A DNA stretch of 64,000 bases, from assembly GCA_013400115.1 (NCBI GenBank), contig VXBP01001155.1:434001-498000 (forward strand), in the 5' to 3' direction. The number at the start of each line of letters is the position of its first letter. Position 1 is the stretch's first letter. This document shows positions 21,556 to 33,665 of this stretch, in pieces. The notes beneath the pieces were generated by a model, which saw only the letters and a list, made by a program, of their open reading frames with translations, was not told the origin of the DNA and made no database searches. The stretch is from Rhinopomastus cyanomelas. Its lineage: Eukaryota > Chordata > Aves > Bucerotiformes > Rhinopomastidae. The position numbers were made by a program, and so were the translations under genes.

Positions 21556-22790
21556 ATTAGAAATCAAGTACAAATTGTAGAGAAGAGTGGTCGTGTGTCT
21601 GACCCAGCCAGTGAGAGCCATGGCAGCAGAATACAGCACTGGCAGAACATTAACTTAATTCTGTCCTTGCTCATGGTTACTAGGCATGAAGTGAAATGCC
21701 TGGATCCTCAGGAAAGGAAATCTGGCAGAAATCTGACAATGATTTCTTTTTGAATATACTTGAGGTCTTATGGAGTTGAAAACGCACAGAAGACCCCACT
21801 ACTTGAAAGAGCAGTCCTCTGGCAAGACAGGAGAGGGTTTTAGTGAACAGAACTTCTTTCTTTTTGTGCATGTCAACCTTGTCTTGAACATACATTTAAA
21901 TAATTTTATTCCTAACTGTGAATAACGTAGTCTGAAAGGCAAAAGGATATTCGGATACATAGCTGTGCAGCATGAAATTCAGGAATTCATTTTCTCGGTG
22001 TTTCAGATCTCCTGAAATGTTTTGCAGTAAATTTATTCTAACACATTTAATAAGGGTTTTTTTTCCTGCACTATCATTACATTTCTTCAAAGCATCAACA
22101 ATAAGAACTCTCCAAATTATGTCCCCTCAGCTAGTTCATCTGTTCAGTCAATAAGCAACATTTTACTGCTTTTATGAATTAAGCCCACTTTACATCCAAT
22201 CACTTTGCAAACATCTGTAGCAGAATCAGTCTAGGGGGTTTTGAAAAATCAATCAGTAGGGAACAGCTTTCACTTTCTTTTTTTTTTCACTTTTTTAAAT
22301 AAAGTATTTACACATGTTTTCTCCACATGAAATTGGATAAGCACTAAGCTGGCTTGTCATATTTGAACATTGCAGCAAAGCTCACCTCATGCATATGAGG
22401 TTTTCTTATTTACAAAGGAGAAATATGTCAATGGCACTAGAATGACAGGGGACTCATAATTTGAGATGCATTACATCAGCTCAGCCTAGCAACAGATCAT
22501 AATGTAATTCTGAGGTATGTAGCAAGGCCACAGTATTTCAGATCTTTTCTACAAACTTCCAATGATAAAAAAAAAAGAAAGGAAGAGGTTTTGAAGTAAC
22601 GTGAAGGATTTGGTGCTAGAGAATATTGAGATGTTGTAATCTGTTTTTTTTGTATGAAGAATCCTAATTCATAAGTTGAAACTAAGGATCTGGCCTCATC
22701 TCTTACTTCCTAGGTGCCAGCTAAAATGCTGGAATATTCCCAGGTGAAATGGAAGTTTTTTCACTTAGAAAGGGTTCGGTTTCATCTGAT
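21556..22790. other. Unannotated sequence
   Basis: AT-rich, with T-runs at 22279-22290 and A-runs near 22567. Nothing recognised. Confidence 0.4.
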
Positions 22791-23024
22791 TACAGAATTT
22801 CACAGGACATCAGTGATTGGAAGGGACCTCCAAAGATCATCAAGTCCAATCCCCTGACACAGCAGGATCACCTAGACCAAATCACATAGGAACACAGCCA
22901 GGTGGGTTTTAAACATCTCCAGAGAAGGAGACAACGCCCCTGGGCAGCCTTTTCCAGTGCTCTGTCACCCTCACTGTGAAGAAGTTCCTTCTCACATTCA
23001 TATGGAACCTCCTATGTTCCAGTT
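22791..23024 (-). mobile_element. CR1 LINE, antisense, ORF2 end plus 3' UTR
   Basis: Antisense 3' UTR (GTGATTGGAAGGGACCTCC), then the ORF2 C-terminus (blocks for EHWKRLP..V and RRNFFTVRV) to about 23024, where it stops at a GTTCCAGTTTGAATG junction. Confidence 0.92.
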
Positions 23025-23575
23025 TGAATGACAATATTGACTAGATTTTGGAAGCTCTTTTGATATGAAAAAAATACCATTTCTTGCCCAGCTATTCTTG
23101 GAATCAAGAGATTTCATTCTAACTCATAATTTGGTAATTCCTGAGCCAAATTGATCTTAGTGTTCTGTTGTGTAAAACAGAGATCATTTCCATTATTCTA
23201 CACCTTATTTTCTCTAATGGAGCAAAAAATTAGTTGGGTTAGTTTGTTACATACTTTTACAAAACAGTACTAATTAATAGTAGTAGGTTGCATCCATCTG
23301 GAGTTTCCTCTGGTTGATATGGGAGTGAAAGGGGGATATTTTTGTCTGAATAACCTTGGAGGAAATGTGTATCAGTTACAAAGAGGCAGAGCAAACTGAA
23401 AAACTGAAGCAAAGCCCTGAAGTTATGGCTTTCTAAAGTTTACCTGTTTTAGTGAAGTTAATGATAATCACCTAAGGTAATTGTATTGATGGCCAAGATT
23501 CTGCCTGGCATCAATTATTGTTTAGTGAGTGAATCCAATAATGAGGATTGTACTGAGGTTGAAGGTATTGGGTGG
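23025..23575. other. Unannotated sequence
   Basis: No gene or recognised repeat. Confidence 0.4.
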
Positions 23576-23716
23576 CTTGGAACTGGATGATCCTGTGGTC
23601 CCTTCTAACCCTGACTGACTGACAGTCTAGGTGATCCTGCTGTGGTAGGGGGATTGGACTAGATGATCTTTCGAGGTCCCTTCCAATCCCTAATGATTCT
23701 ATGATTCTCTGATTCT
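23576..23716 (+). mobile_element. CR1 mosaic with two tandem 3' ends, copy A
   Basis: First part GGAACTGGATGATCCTGTGG with TCCCTTCTAACCCTGACTG is the 3' end of one CR1 type. From about 23625 (GTCTAGGTGATCCTG) it switches to the 3' end of the dominant type and finishes with ATTCTATGATTCTCTGATTC. The same switch occurs at 53866-53885 and, inverted, at 59372-59392. Confidence 0.82.
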
Positions 23717-24391
23717 TAATTGTCTAAAATGACTGAAAAATTCTTGCATTTATACCATCTATATGAATCTACCTTGAAAATATGAAGATAAGTCTTTTGA
23801 CAAATTGAGAAAATTTGCATAGAAAATATTTAAGTATTAAGTATTAGCAAAGGGCAGGTCAAATGTTTAATCATGTTGCAAATGTTACTCCAGGTATCAT
23901 CTTGGACCATTCATCAGGAAACTTATATACTCTCCATATCTTGTAGAGAAACCTGGTAGAGGTGCTTACACACATGTGATATATGCCAGAAAGTTAATGC
24001 TTGTGATGGTTATTTTTGGCTACATAGACTCAGGAGAAGATGGGAAAGCTTGTAAGTGTTGAGTTTCTGCTTCCTAGCAGTGTAACTGTTTTGTGCAGAA
24101 CTGCTCTAGTCTTGTCCTTGAGAGCACTCTAGGGATATAAGGACAGTGGGAGTTTCAAAGATCCTCTTCTGAAGAGAGGATCTTTGCACCAACCAACTTG
24201 TGCACAGATGGTCAGCAGTCACACTGAAAATAGTAGGAACTGTATTCTGGAGCCATTAGGAGGGAGTGACCATGAAAGCTTGCGTCACTGGTAGGGGAAA
24301 TGCTGGTAGGTTTGTGTGATAGAGCCACAGGATCCACCTTTCATCTCATCATCTCAGGACCTGGTCACACAGGGCCACCACCTGCAGTACT
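23717..24391. other. Unannotated sequence with a hairpin
   Basis: Holds the perfect hairpin at 24156-24186. No gene recognised. Confidence 0.4.
24156..24186. other. Perfect 12-bp inverted repeat with 7-nt loop
   Basis: CAAAGATCCTCT (24156-24167) pairs with AGAGGATCTTTG (24175-24186) without mismatch around the loop TCTGAAG. It could be a chance palindrome or a small hairpin RNA precursor. Nothing else here indicates an miRNA. Confidence 0.6.
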
Positions 24392-24668
24392 TAACCAGAA
24401 CTCCCATGTATTACTACAGGTTTGGAACTGACCTGCCTGAAAGCATTTCTGAGGAAGAGAAGCTAGAGGCGCTGACCATGAGCCAGCAACATGCTCTTGT
24501 GGCAAACAATCTCTTGGAGTGCAATAAGAGTGTGGCCAGCAGGTTGAGGGAGGTTTTTCTCCCACTCTGCACAGGTTAGACTGCATGTGGAATACTGCAT
24601 CCAGTTCTGAGCTCCACAGTTCAAGAGGGGCATGGAGCCACAGAAAGAGTCCAGTACAGAGCCACCAA
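24392..24668 (+). mobile_element. Old CR1 LINE fragment (ORF2 mid C-terminal)
   Basis: The plus strand reads YYRFGTDLPESISEEEK then MSQQHALVANN, CNKSVASRLREVFLPL, and after a frameshift LHPVLSST..KRGMEPQKESSTEPPT. This matches the CR1 segment between the RT palm and the EYC..FW block (family: YRLGDEWIESS, SWQCALAAQ, SVASRSREVILPLY). It has no 3' tail, so it is an internal fragment or an end lost by deletion. Confidence 0.72.
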
Positions 24669-27600
24669 CAACACGACAACAAAAGCAAAACTCCCAAATT
24701 AAAATATGGTAAAACAAATGAGTTTATTTGTTTCATGCTTGTTTTTTTTCTTAGCCTCTTCCCCAAATTCATTAAAAAAAATGGAAGGAAATTGAAAGGA
24801 AGGAGTGACTAACACATTTTTTCTCAACAGTAAATTTTCAATTATTTGGTATTTATCTAGGGATGAGGACTATGTTTCTGCAACTGTTTGCAAACTGGCA
24901 GCATCTGTAAGTTTCTCCTGGGAGCTTCAGGGTGAGGATAAAAGCCTTTCCAATCAAGACACTTTGGGCCAAATTCAGTAAATCTACTATATGTACATAG
25001 CATGGGTTCTGGAGGCCCTACAAATCTCAGTGCCCATACTCGGGCAGCTCAGGGTACTTGGCTGAGAAAATGCCTTATGTATCAGACAGAGCACGTATGA
25101 GTGATGAAAGATTTGGGAAGAATTGTTGCAAAAACTATAGCATTTTTGCCAACACCTTTGAAGGTTTCTATCCTTAAATAAGGCAAACATAAATAGTTGA
25201 TTTAGGATTCACCACAACTGAAGGAATAGAAAACCTCACTAAAGAGGCTGTTGGAAACAATGAAAGAAACCTCCTGAAGCAAATCAACTGTTGATATAAT
25301 AGAAGTATTTTATGTCAGAAAAAGATCTGTCTAGGAGGCTCCTGTTCAGCTTTCTCCCATCCTTTCCCTGACTTCTTATCCCACTTTCTGCTTTTCCTTT
25401 TTCAGTTGCTCCTCACTGACAAGAGGTGTGCTGAATCAATTGTGCCTTAATAGAAGCAGTCAAGAACTCCAGTAGAGACAAAATCAAACATCCGAAGTGA
25501 GAAATACCCTCACTTGTCCTCCTGAAGCAATATGAGATTACTGCAAACTAAAGATATCTTATAAGGAAAATTTTCTTGTAATTCTGCATCTATAAACTTT
25601 GTTGTGGTGTATTCTTTGCCCAAGAACCATGTAACACGAGAAAATGCATGCAAGTCCTTGGGAGGTTAATTCTTCCCCAGGACATGTGTGTCAAAGACAA
25701 CATCATGAGCATTTAAAGATGCTGCCTCCTGATACAGCCTGATGCTTCTTTAAAGTCTGTCTCATACACAAAGGCGCAATACAGTCACCGGAGTAACCAC
25801 ATACACCGGACAGTTGCCTGGCACTGCCTTCCAGGGGAGTGTTCCCACACATATGCCATAGGGCCTCACTGTTGTCTGGTTATGTCTCATCTCTGCGTCA
25901 AGTTTAAGTGAGCTGGGATGAATCCTGCACTTAGTTCAGTGTTAGTAGCTGAGATATTTCTGCTGTAACTTAGTAGCTGCTAAAGCTCCTTCACAGGAGC
26001 AACAACATCCAAGACAAGAGACACTTCATACTTCTAAATTTGGTTTATGTTGCCTTGCAGATTAGCCTCCAGAGTGCACACAGGCTTGTGCCCATAGCTT
26101 GAGCAGCATTTTCTTGGCAGGTTTTGACCTTTTGCTCATCCAGGTTTAGGTGGTACAAGGTTCAGCCTTTTTTCATCTGCATCTTCTTCTCTCCAAGCGA
26201 TTCATTTTGCATTCCCAGTCGTGTTTTAACAACCTCTAAAACCTGTACAATTAGCACAGTCAGCAGAAACAGCACTGGGATTCAGAATCTCACAGATAAC
26301 CTGTCAAAAACGAAACCAACTGTTTGACATTTTTAACTGCAAAGAAAAGATCGGGGGATCTGCACTGTTGGTTTTCCCATTAAACTGATAGTGTAAGAAG
26401 AACAACTATAATCTATGCAGTTCTACTCCTCACTTTGGACAGTAAGGTATGAAAATGCTTTTTTTTTTTGTAACTACTAATCATTATGAGGTGCAAACAG
26501 CCAGATTTGAAAACACTTCCAACCTACATAATTTCAGTGTTTACAATATTGACTACAAAAGCATGGAGAGTTGTTTGTGACACCCACTGGACAAAGACAA
26601 GGATGTAGATTTGCATTAATGCTCCAGTAAACAAATGATCATCAAGGAAAGATTAAAATGCAGAGGTGGTTTCCATTCTTCCTCTGTATTCCCCCCTCCC
26701 CACTTTCAGTTTTGCTTCTCCTGTCATTACAAGTATCTCAGCTGCATTTTCTAATGCTTGATTATCATGTAAGCATACTCTATAAAATGGTACATAACAG
26801 CGTCATAACCCATATGTTCCCTACCATGACAGAACAAAAGCATTCCTTGTGTTTAGTTGTAGATGCTAAATAGAAACCATTCATTCAAGTCTTCAACTTC
26901 CCTAAAATGAAACACAAACAGTAGGTGTGAGCTACAGTGTTCCATGCAATCCAATGTAAATGTATGCAAATTTCTTCATATTAGAATCATTGTCTAGTTG
27001 TCATCCTCACATGGGGCACATCAAAGCCATATGACCTGATTTTGCACCTGCTGTTTAATTAAATTTACAAGGCAGACACTCTCTCTACTCCCGGTGATAC
27101 ACAAATCCATTTTTACTAGCGCAGCTTCTAATTTACAAGGTAGTATGCTGCTGTGTTTCACCATCAATAGCTGCCCAAATGCTCTTTGTTAAAGTGAAGA
27201 TTAAAAACTGCAAACTGGCCACCATTTGGGTGTAAGAATTAAAAGAAGTATTAAATGTGATTTCCCTCTCCACCTTTTAAAAAAAATGGGGCGAAAGGGA
27301 AGCTACAGTAGGAACATTTCATACTAATTATAACAGTCTTGATTCTTCATTCCCCTGCTGTGAGGAGGCCGAGACACAACACTTTTGTCAAGTTATCAAT
27401 AGTTTTTTCTGTTTTGCAGAAGCCATATGTTGAAATGAAGTGATGCACCAGTGCTAGTAGCAATGATATTAACAAAGCTGTCTCTTTTCCTCAATGATCA
27501 TGCAAAGTTTTCAGTACTCATGCTATTTAATTCACGTCTTGCTCAGAAATGAATTTGCTGATCCAAATTTGATTTTTTTTCCCCTAAAAAACCAAAACCT

Positions 27601-27825
27601 GTTACTTTTTACTCTGTCTGTTGTGCATCCAGTAAGGCTTCAATAAGTCAGTAGGTCAGAATGCTCAGTACTGTGAAATTGTTCTCTCTCCTTTAGACCA
27701 ACTCATCTGCTGGTGCTCTTCTACAGCAAACTTCACTATTTCCAAAGATTAATCATATTTCATAGGCATATGGGGTGCACAAATTATAAGATATGAAAAC
27801 ACACTAATTAATTGTTATTTAACAT
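24669..27825. other. Unannotated sequence
   Basis: About 3.1 kb with no recognised gene, RNA or repeat. It has short homopolymer runs (24775-24783, 26460-26470). ORFs up to about 70 residues look random. Confidence 0.4.
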
Positions 27826-28160
27826 ATAGAATCATAGAGGGTTTGGGAAGGGACTTTAATAATTATCTAGTTCCAATACCCTTCATGGGCAGGGACACTT
27901 TCTCCTGGACCAGATTGCTCAAAGCCCCATCCAACCTGGCCTTGAGCACTTCCAAGGACAGGACATCCATAACTTCTCTGGGCAACCTGTTCCAGTGTCT
28001 CACCACCCTCAGAGTAAACAATTTCTTCTTTATATTTAAATCTAAATCTTCCTTCTTTTCTTTTAAATTTCTATGACTACAGACCTCATAAGTGCCCTTC
28101 AGTTATTGAAAAGCAGCAATAGTTCTCTCCAGATCCACCCTCTGTTCTGGCTAAGCAACT
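27826..28160 (-). mobile_element. Old CR1 LINE, antisense, ORF2 end plus 3' UTR
   Basis: TAGAATCATAGAGGGTTTGG then CCTTCATGGGCAGGGACAC and CAACCTGGCCTTGAGCACTT are the antisense of another CR1 subfamily. The gene end matches CNLFQ..LVRHWNRLPREVMD..LEVLKARLD. The 5' side fades near 28160. Confidence 0.8.
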
Positions 28161-28387
28161 ATACTTGAATCTAATTTTTAAAAATTATTTAACTGAAAGC
28201 TATTGCTAGGAACACATCTGAGAGCAGGGGTGGGAAATTGACCCTGTTCTTGATTCCTTTCCTAGAATGTGGAAAAGCAGTAATAATAATACCATGTTCA
28301 CAAGCAGTGAGAAATTTCCAGTGAGCTAGCTACCTTTGACTAAAATAGTGGAATTAGCTCATTTGCATGTGGTTTATACCTAATTGA

Positions 28388-28653
28388 ATGCCGTGTTCTG
28401 TAGTTAGCTCCAAGAACACTTGGGGGGGATATGGGAGAGCGGGAACAGACTTCCACGTTAAGAAGCAGCTCCGTTGCGTGGTTCGCTGCAAGCTGCGAGA
28501 GCAAAGAGACGTGTTTGGGGCTGCCTATGGGTGGCAGCACATGTTCACTCAACGACGACGACACAGGAAAACCAGAGCTAGCGCACGCAAACAAGAACTA
28601 GTTCAAGGCGCTTTCGCATCCCCCATGAGGTATATTTTTCATCAGCTACACGG
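28388..28653. other. Isolated CpG cluster in CpG-poor DNA
   Basis: I count about 16 CpG dinucleotides in these ~265 bases (for example AACGACGACGACAC at 28551-28564, TTCGC twice, GCGCACGC). The surrounding kilobases have only occasional ones. A 92-residue plus-strand ORF (28388-28666) rich in Arg and Lys spans it, but it has no known domain. It could be a promoter or first exon of an unseen transcript, a CpG-rich LTR piece, or a recent insert. TATATTTTTC at 28631-28640 is TATA-like. Confidence 0.5.
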
Positions 28654-31519
28654 GACAAGTCACTGAGTTTCAGCAGCACTTTCTGGTGATGTAAAAGCTA
28701 GGCATTGCCAAGCTACAAAGATAAAGACTAAGAAAATTGTATCTAACACCCTACCCATCTCAAAGCCTCCTGTCACAACTAAAATAATGGGGAGCAACTT
28801 AGCCCAAATTCCCAGACACTTCCTGCGGGATTGCTTCACTGCAAGCAACAGCAGCTAGTCCCAGAGATATTGGAAGCAATCCAGGTGATCTGAGGTCACC
28901 AGTGAGCTGGTGACCTGCTTCATACTTGCTGGCAGGCATGGGGCCATGAAGACCATGGTAATGCAGGTGGCTGAACCTCGAGCTGCTGTGAAGCAGATGG
29001 GATTTGGCTGTCGTGCCTTTGGAAGCTCCCCAGGAAGGGCCGATTCTCAGAATGTAACTGTCCCAGCCCTAAATCTGGATTTCTGAGAAGTGTCTCATTC
29101 TTTAACATCAGCTTTGGTTCCTATATAATTTCTCCCCCTGATTATTCTGTTCATGCAATTTCTGACATTACTCGCCCCTTTTTCTTTTTTCTTTAGCATT
29201 CACTGGTTCTACACCAATGCTTTGAATCCTTTTGGAAAAGTTCATTCAGATCAAATGTGACAGCACTGGGGGTTTCTATTATATTGGGGTACAAGATGTG
29301 TATTTCCAGCGCAGATTTTGACTCCTTAGCTTTGCTAAATGTCCCCCTGAGGGTATCTCTGACTGTGGGGGCTGCTTTTTGTGGGAAGGTGTGGCAGAGA
29401 AGTAGCCACCACAAAGTCAATGGTAACTGAAATCATTCAGCAAGACAAGCTTTTCAAATAACCTCAAAAGGACAGCAAAAACCCCAAAAGCATCACAAAC
29501 CTCAAACAAATGAAAAGACCACATTTGATTCATACTCAGGTATGTTTGGACACAACTAGAAGACCTAGAATAAACTGACAGCAGAATTTTGCCCAGTGTT
29601 CTCGCATGATGTAAATGAACATATTCAAAGGCCCTTTGTCTACTTTGGATATTTTATAATATACATTCTACACAAAGAGCAATAATTAAGCCTTGACTCT
29701 TAAATCAAAACTGACATAGTTTCAGCAAAGGCTGCTTTATATTGCCATAATACCTTAATTTTCCTGTTGATTCATATTTTAATGAGGAAACTATTATTGC
29801 AGTATCTTCATTGTTTAATTAAAATTATAATTAGATATTAAAATGCTAAAGCAGAAAAGTAAGTTCTTGCTGAAGGGTATCCCAAGGAAAACAAAAGCTT
29901 ATAGGTGGTGTTATGGCTTTGAGAAATTAGATGTGGTCAACAAATTGCATCTTATTTTTCCAGTAATGATTTTCTCACTAAGAATATACTGAGTTCCATA
30001 AAGAATTATCGGATTATATTTGGTAGCCTGGGTAATGAAAAAGGTCATTCTTGATGATCAGTGGCAACCCTTAGGCCTTAAAACTCTATAAATCAAACAA
30101 ATCAATGGTAAAAAGTAATTACACTTAGCATTTGCATAGTGTTAAAAAATACAGACCTCAGAGCTAATAAACCTTAAGGGTCCACATGCTAATTAATTTC
30201 TTGCTCCACTACAGCACCAACAGCATTCAATATTTCATCTTTATATATTACCTAGCATTTTAAAGGCAAATAGAGACTAAGGTATGAAGATGTAATTGTC
30301 TTTTCCAGAAAGAATATAGAATAAATAAGAAACTACAGATACAAAAGTGTATGTAAGAAAGAGCTGCACACATGAGCCCTGCCGTGAGGATGTAGCCATA
30401 GCGTGCACATACATAGATGCCATGATTTAGTGGGACACTTGTTCCATGTTGGCAACCATGCCATAAACAGCTAGGTAGGAAGACACACTAGAAACAGTGG
30501 AGAGAGATCATGTGAAGGTAGCAGTGAGCAGAGCAGGATGTGGAGGTGAGAACCAGTTTGCTGTACTGGAGAAGAGATACATAGTTCTGAGGTGTCTCAG
30601 GACAGGATGCAGCTGTCCAAAGACAAATATTTATTTCACTTTAGATGCTGTGGGATATTCAGAGGTGCAGCCTCTAGATTATGCTCTAATGGTTGCTCCC
30701 AAGTCTTGCATCATCTGCGCAGATGGTTCAGAAGCCCTGGTAGGCTTCAAGTTATATTAGGTGCCTGTGTTTATCCAACATAACACTCCTCTGGTGTTGA
30801 CTAAATGTTCAAATCAACTGTATGATTGTCATTCTTTCTGAGGTATACAAGGGTATCTATAGGGATAGGGGACCCAGGGGCTCTGGGACACCAGGGTTCT
30901 TCTGTAGTAGCAGCTAGAGAATTGCCAAGACACTTCAGTGCATCTTGGGTGAAATATGAGATACCTGAGCAGAGTCCTAAACATCTGTTGGCAATAATGA
31001 GACTGATGTGTAGACATCTACACCTGGGTACGTTACTCTTGACCTCAGTCTTAAGATAGACAACCTTCTGAAACGGATGGGCTCCACTTGCCTAAACACA
31101 GACATCTGAGAGCCCTTAATATGTCTCAAACTCCAGCTGATCCAGAAGATGATGGTGCCCTAGTGGTCCAGTGCCATATTACTAGGTCTCAGGAAACCTA
31201 GAACAGCACTTTCATGCCCATGTGGCTCAATCTCACACAAACTTGTGCATATACCTTTAAGCAACCCACGAAACAGATGAGAAAGAAATCAAACCTCTGA
31301 AGCAGTTGAAAACCAGTCGCAGCATGGGCACAGAGAAAACAATTGTAACTGGAGATCTGCTACTGACGAGTGTGTGGTCCTATTCAGAAAACACAAAAAC
31401 CCAAAGCTGACGATGTCTGCAAAAGTAAATGATTGTTTTCAGTCATCCACATAAAATGCTTCCACCCCAAAGATGTAGAATTAAAAAAAGGAAATATTTT
31501 GTTCAGTTGCTACCAAAGA
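28654..31519. other. Unannotated sequence
   Basis: About 2.9 kb without a recognised gene or repeat. The 30497-30760 ORF (87 residues) has no domain. AT-rich around 29700-30260. Confidence 0.4.
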
Positions 31520-31996
31520 CATGAAAGACTGGACATGGGTCTGTAGGAGTGGGTCCAGGTGAGGGTCATGAAGATGATCAGAGGGATGGCGAACGACTCC
31601 TTTGAAGATAGACTGAGAGCTGGTGCTGTTCAGCCTTCAGAAGAGAAGGCTTTGGGGAGACCTAATTGTGGTCTTTCACTAATTACTTTAATTAATTAGT
31701 TATAATTAATTATTTATAAGAGCTTGTATTAGGGCTTATAAGAAATATGGGGACCTGTTATGACAGAACAAAGGGAAATGGTTTTAAACTAAGAGAGGAG
31801 AGATTTTGGCTGCAAAGAAGGAAGAAATATTTTACAAGGAAGGTGGTGAAACAGTGGAACAGGTTTCCCAGACAGGTGGCAACATTCAACAACCTCATCT
31901 TGTCAGTAGTTATCCTTGCCCCTGAGAGTGGGAGTTGGACTAGATGCCCTTTGATAGTCCCTTCCAACCCTTCTGTGGCTCTACAGTTCTGTGACA
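31520..31996 (+). mobile_element. Old CR1 LINE, ORF2 C-terminus plus 3' UTR
   Basis: Begins GGAGTGGGTCCAGGTGAGGG / TCATGAAGATGATCAGAGGG (family ERVQRRATKMIRG region), then the LEKRRL..DL..YKN region and KGNGFKLREERFWLQRRKKYF, TRKVVKQWNRFPRQVATFN. It ends with TTGGACTAGATGCCCTTTGA, TTCCAACCC and TTCTGTGGCTCTACAGTTCTGTG. An AT-rich block at 31680-31722 (ATTAATTAGTTATAATTAAT) interrupts the coding region and looks inserted. Confidence 0.82.
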
Positions 31997-33298
31997 AGCT
32001 TTACCATGTGAAAAACATCAGCAACGTGAAAGACAAATTTTGACTGCAAAAATGTACCAACAATGTCATGTGAGGACATGAGTACATTCATATGTGGGTG
32101 CACTAAATTGTGAATACGTGTTGAATTTGTCAGATTGTTTTGAGTGATAAACAAACAAACAAACATGTTACAACTTTTGTACCGATTATTTCAAAAGGAG
32201 TAGATTTTTTCTCTCGTTTTTCTATTTAAATGAAAATTTAAAATTAAATTTGAAAATAAAACGTCTCTCCCTTACAAATATTTACTTTTGTCCCCCTGAA
32301 ATATGCAAAACATTTCATTACAGGCAGAACTAGCTGTTTCGTTTGTAGGGAGGGAACATCAGAAGGAAGAGCAGGGAGAGCAAATATTGATGTTATAACC
32401 TGGACCAACATATTTGCATTGTGTTTCAGTTTGGTTACCCACCCTGCCTTCTCGCTGGAATTAGCAGCAGCTGAAGAGCAGAACTGCAATCTCTTCATCT
32501 ATCAGTCGTGAAGATCACTGTGCCTGGGATGAGCTGCAGTCAGCACATGTGCAGTCACAGTGTGATGGAGGAAAGAAGATAAGGGGGAATATCCACATCG
32601 CTTTCTCACAGCACTTTGAGATACAAGTCTGCAGGTGGAAAACAGGCCACTCCTGATAGTGACTTTGTCCCGACTGCTGCACGTGGGGTCAAGCGTATCC
32701 TTTCAGGAAAGGTTATTCCTGCCTCAAGAGTGGTTGAGCACGTGAGATGAGGAGCTTTGTGGTAAGCAGGTAAGTGAGGAGAAAGGGTAAAACGGCAAGA
32801 GAGGTTGAAGCAGAAATAGAGCAGAGACAGAGCTGAATCACAGAAAACTCTGTCCAGAGGGACCACTGTGACACTGCCCAGGAAGCTGCTGGGCTATGTG
32901 CCTGAGAGGACTCTTCAAGGCAGGGAGATCAGACTTCATTCTGGCTCATACAGAACATTTTCCAAAAATCTCATTTATTTTCTAATAACATCTATGCTGT
33001 CGAAAAGTGACCTGCTTTTGTTAGCTTTGATGTGCTCCTTGTAAATCTGAGGAACAGGTAGTAACCTCCTAAAGCTCTGCTCAGCTTTGTGGTGCCTCAG
33101 TAGCCAGCAGGGTCCTGACTTTTCACTGAGTTTTTGGATGAAGGTGTTGCTTGAGGGAGAGGCTGGGGCCCAAAGTTTTGTCACTTATAATTAATTTTGA
33201 GTGAGAGAGGCTGAAAATTACTTTTTTTTTTAAAAACCTGGAGTCACTTTAGTGTTTTTAAGGTTCTCTCCACTTAAAGATAACAACAGCTCACCCCT
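31997..33298. other. Unannotated sequence
   Basis: No gene or recognised repeat. Contains a short AAAC repeat near 32150-32164. Confidence 0.4.
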
Positions 33299-33665
33299 GT
33301 CACACAACATCAGGGATTGGAAGGGACCTCGAAAGATCATCTAGTCCAAACCCCAGGATCACCTACACCAAGTGGCACATGAACACATCCAGGTGGGTTT
33401 TAAACTTCTGCAGAGAAGGAGACTCCACAACCTCCCTGGGCAGCCTGTTCCAGCACTCTATCACCCTCACTGTGAAGAGGTTCCTTTTGATATTTATATG
33501 GAACCTCTTATGTTCCAGATTACACCCACTGCCCCTTGTCCTATCACCAGATGACAGTGACAAGAGCCTGGCTCCATCCTCCTGACACCCACCCTTCACA
33601 TATTTATAGACATTAATGATGTCACCCCTCAGTCTCCTCTTCCAGAAGCTAGAGAGACCCAGCTG
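33299..33665 (-). mobile_element. CR1 LINE, antisense, ORF2 C-terminus plus 3' UTR
   Basis: The minus strand 33599-33363 is open for 78 residues of the CR1 ORF2 end: GGCQEDGARLLSLSSGDRTR, HKRFHINIKRNLFTVRV, ECWNRLPREVVESPSLQKFK, ending FMCHLV. The 3' UTR (TCAGGGATTGGAAGGGACCT) starts at 33311. The last 8-base tail units are missing at 33299-33310. Confidence 0.93.
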
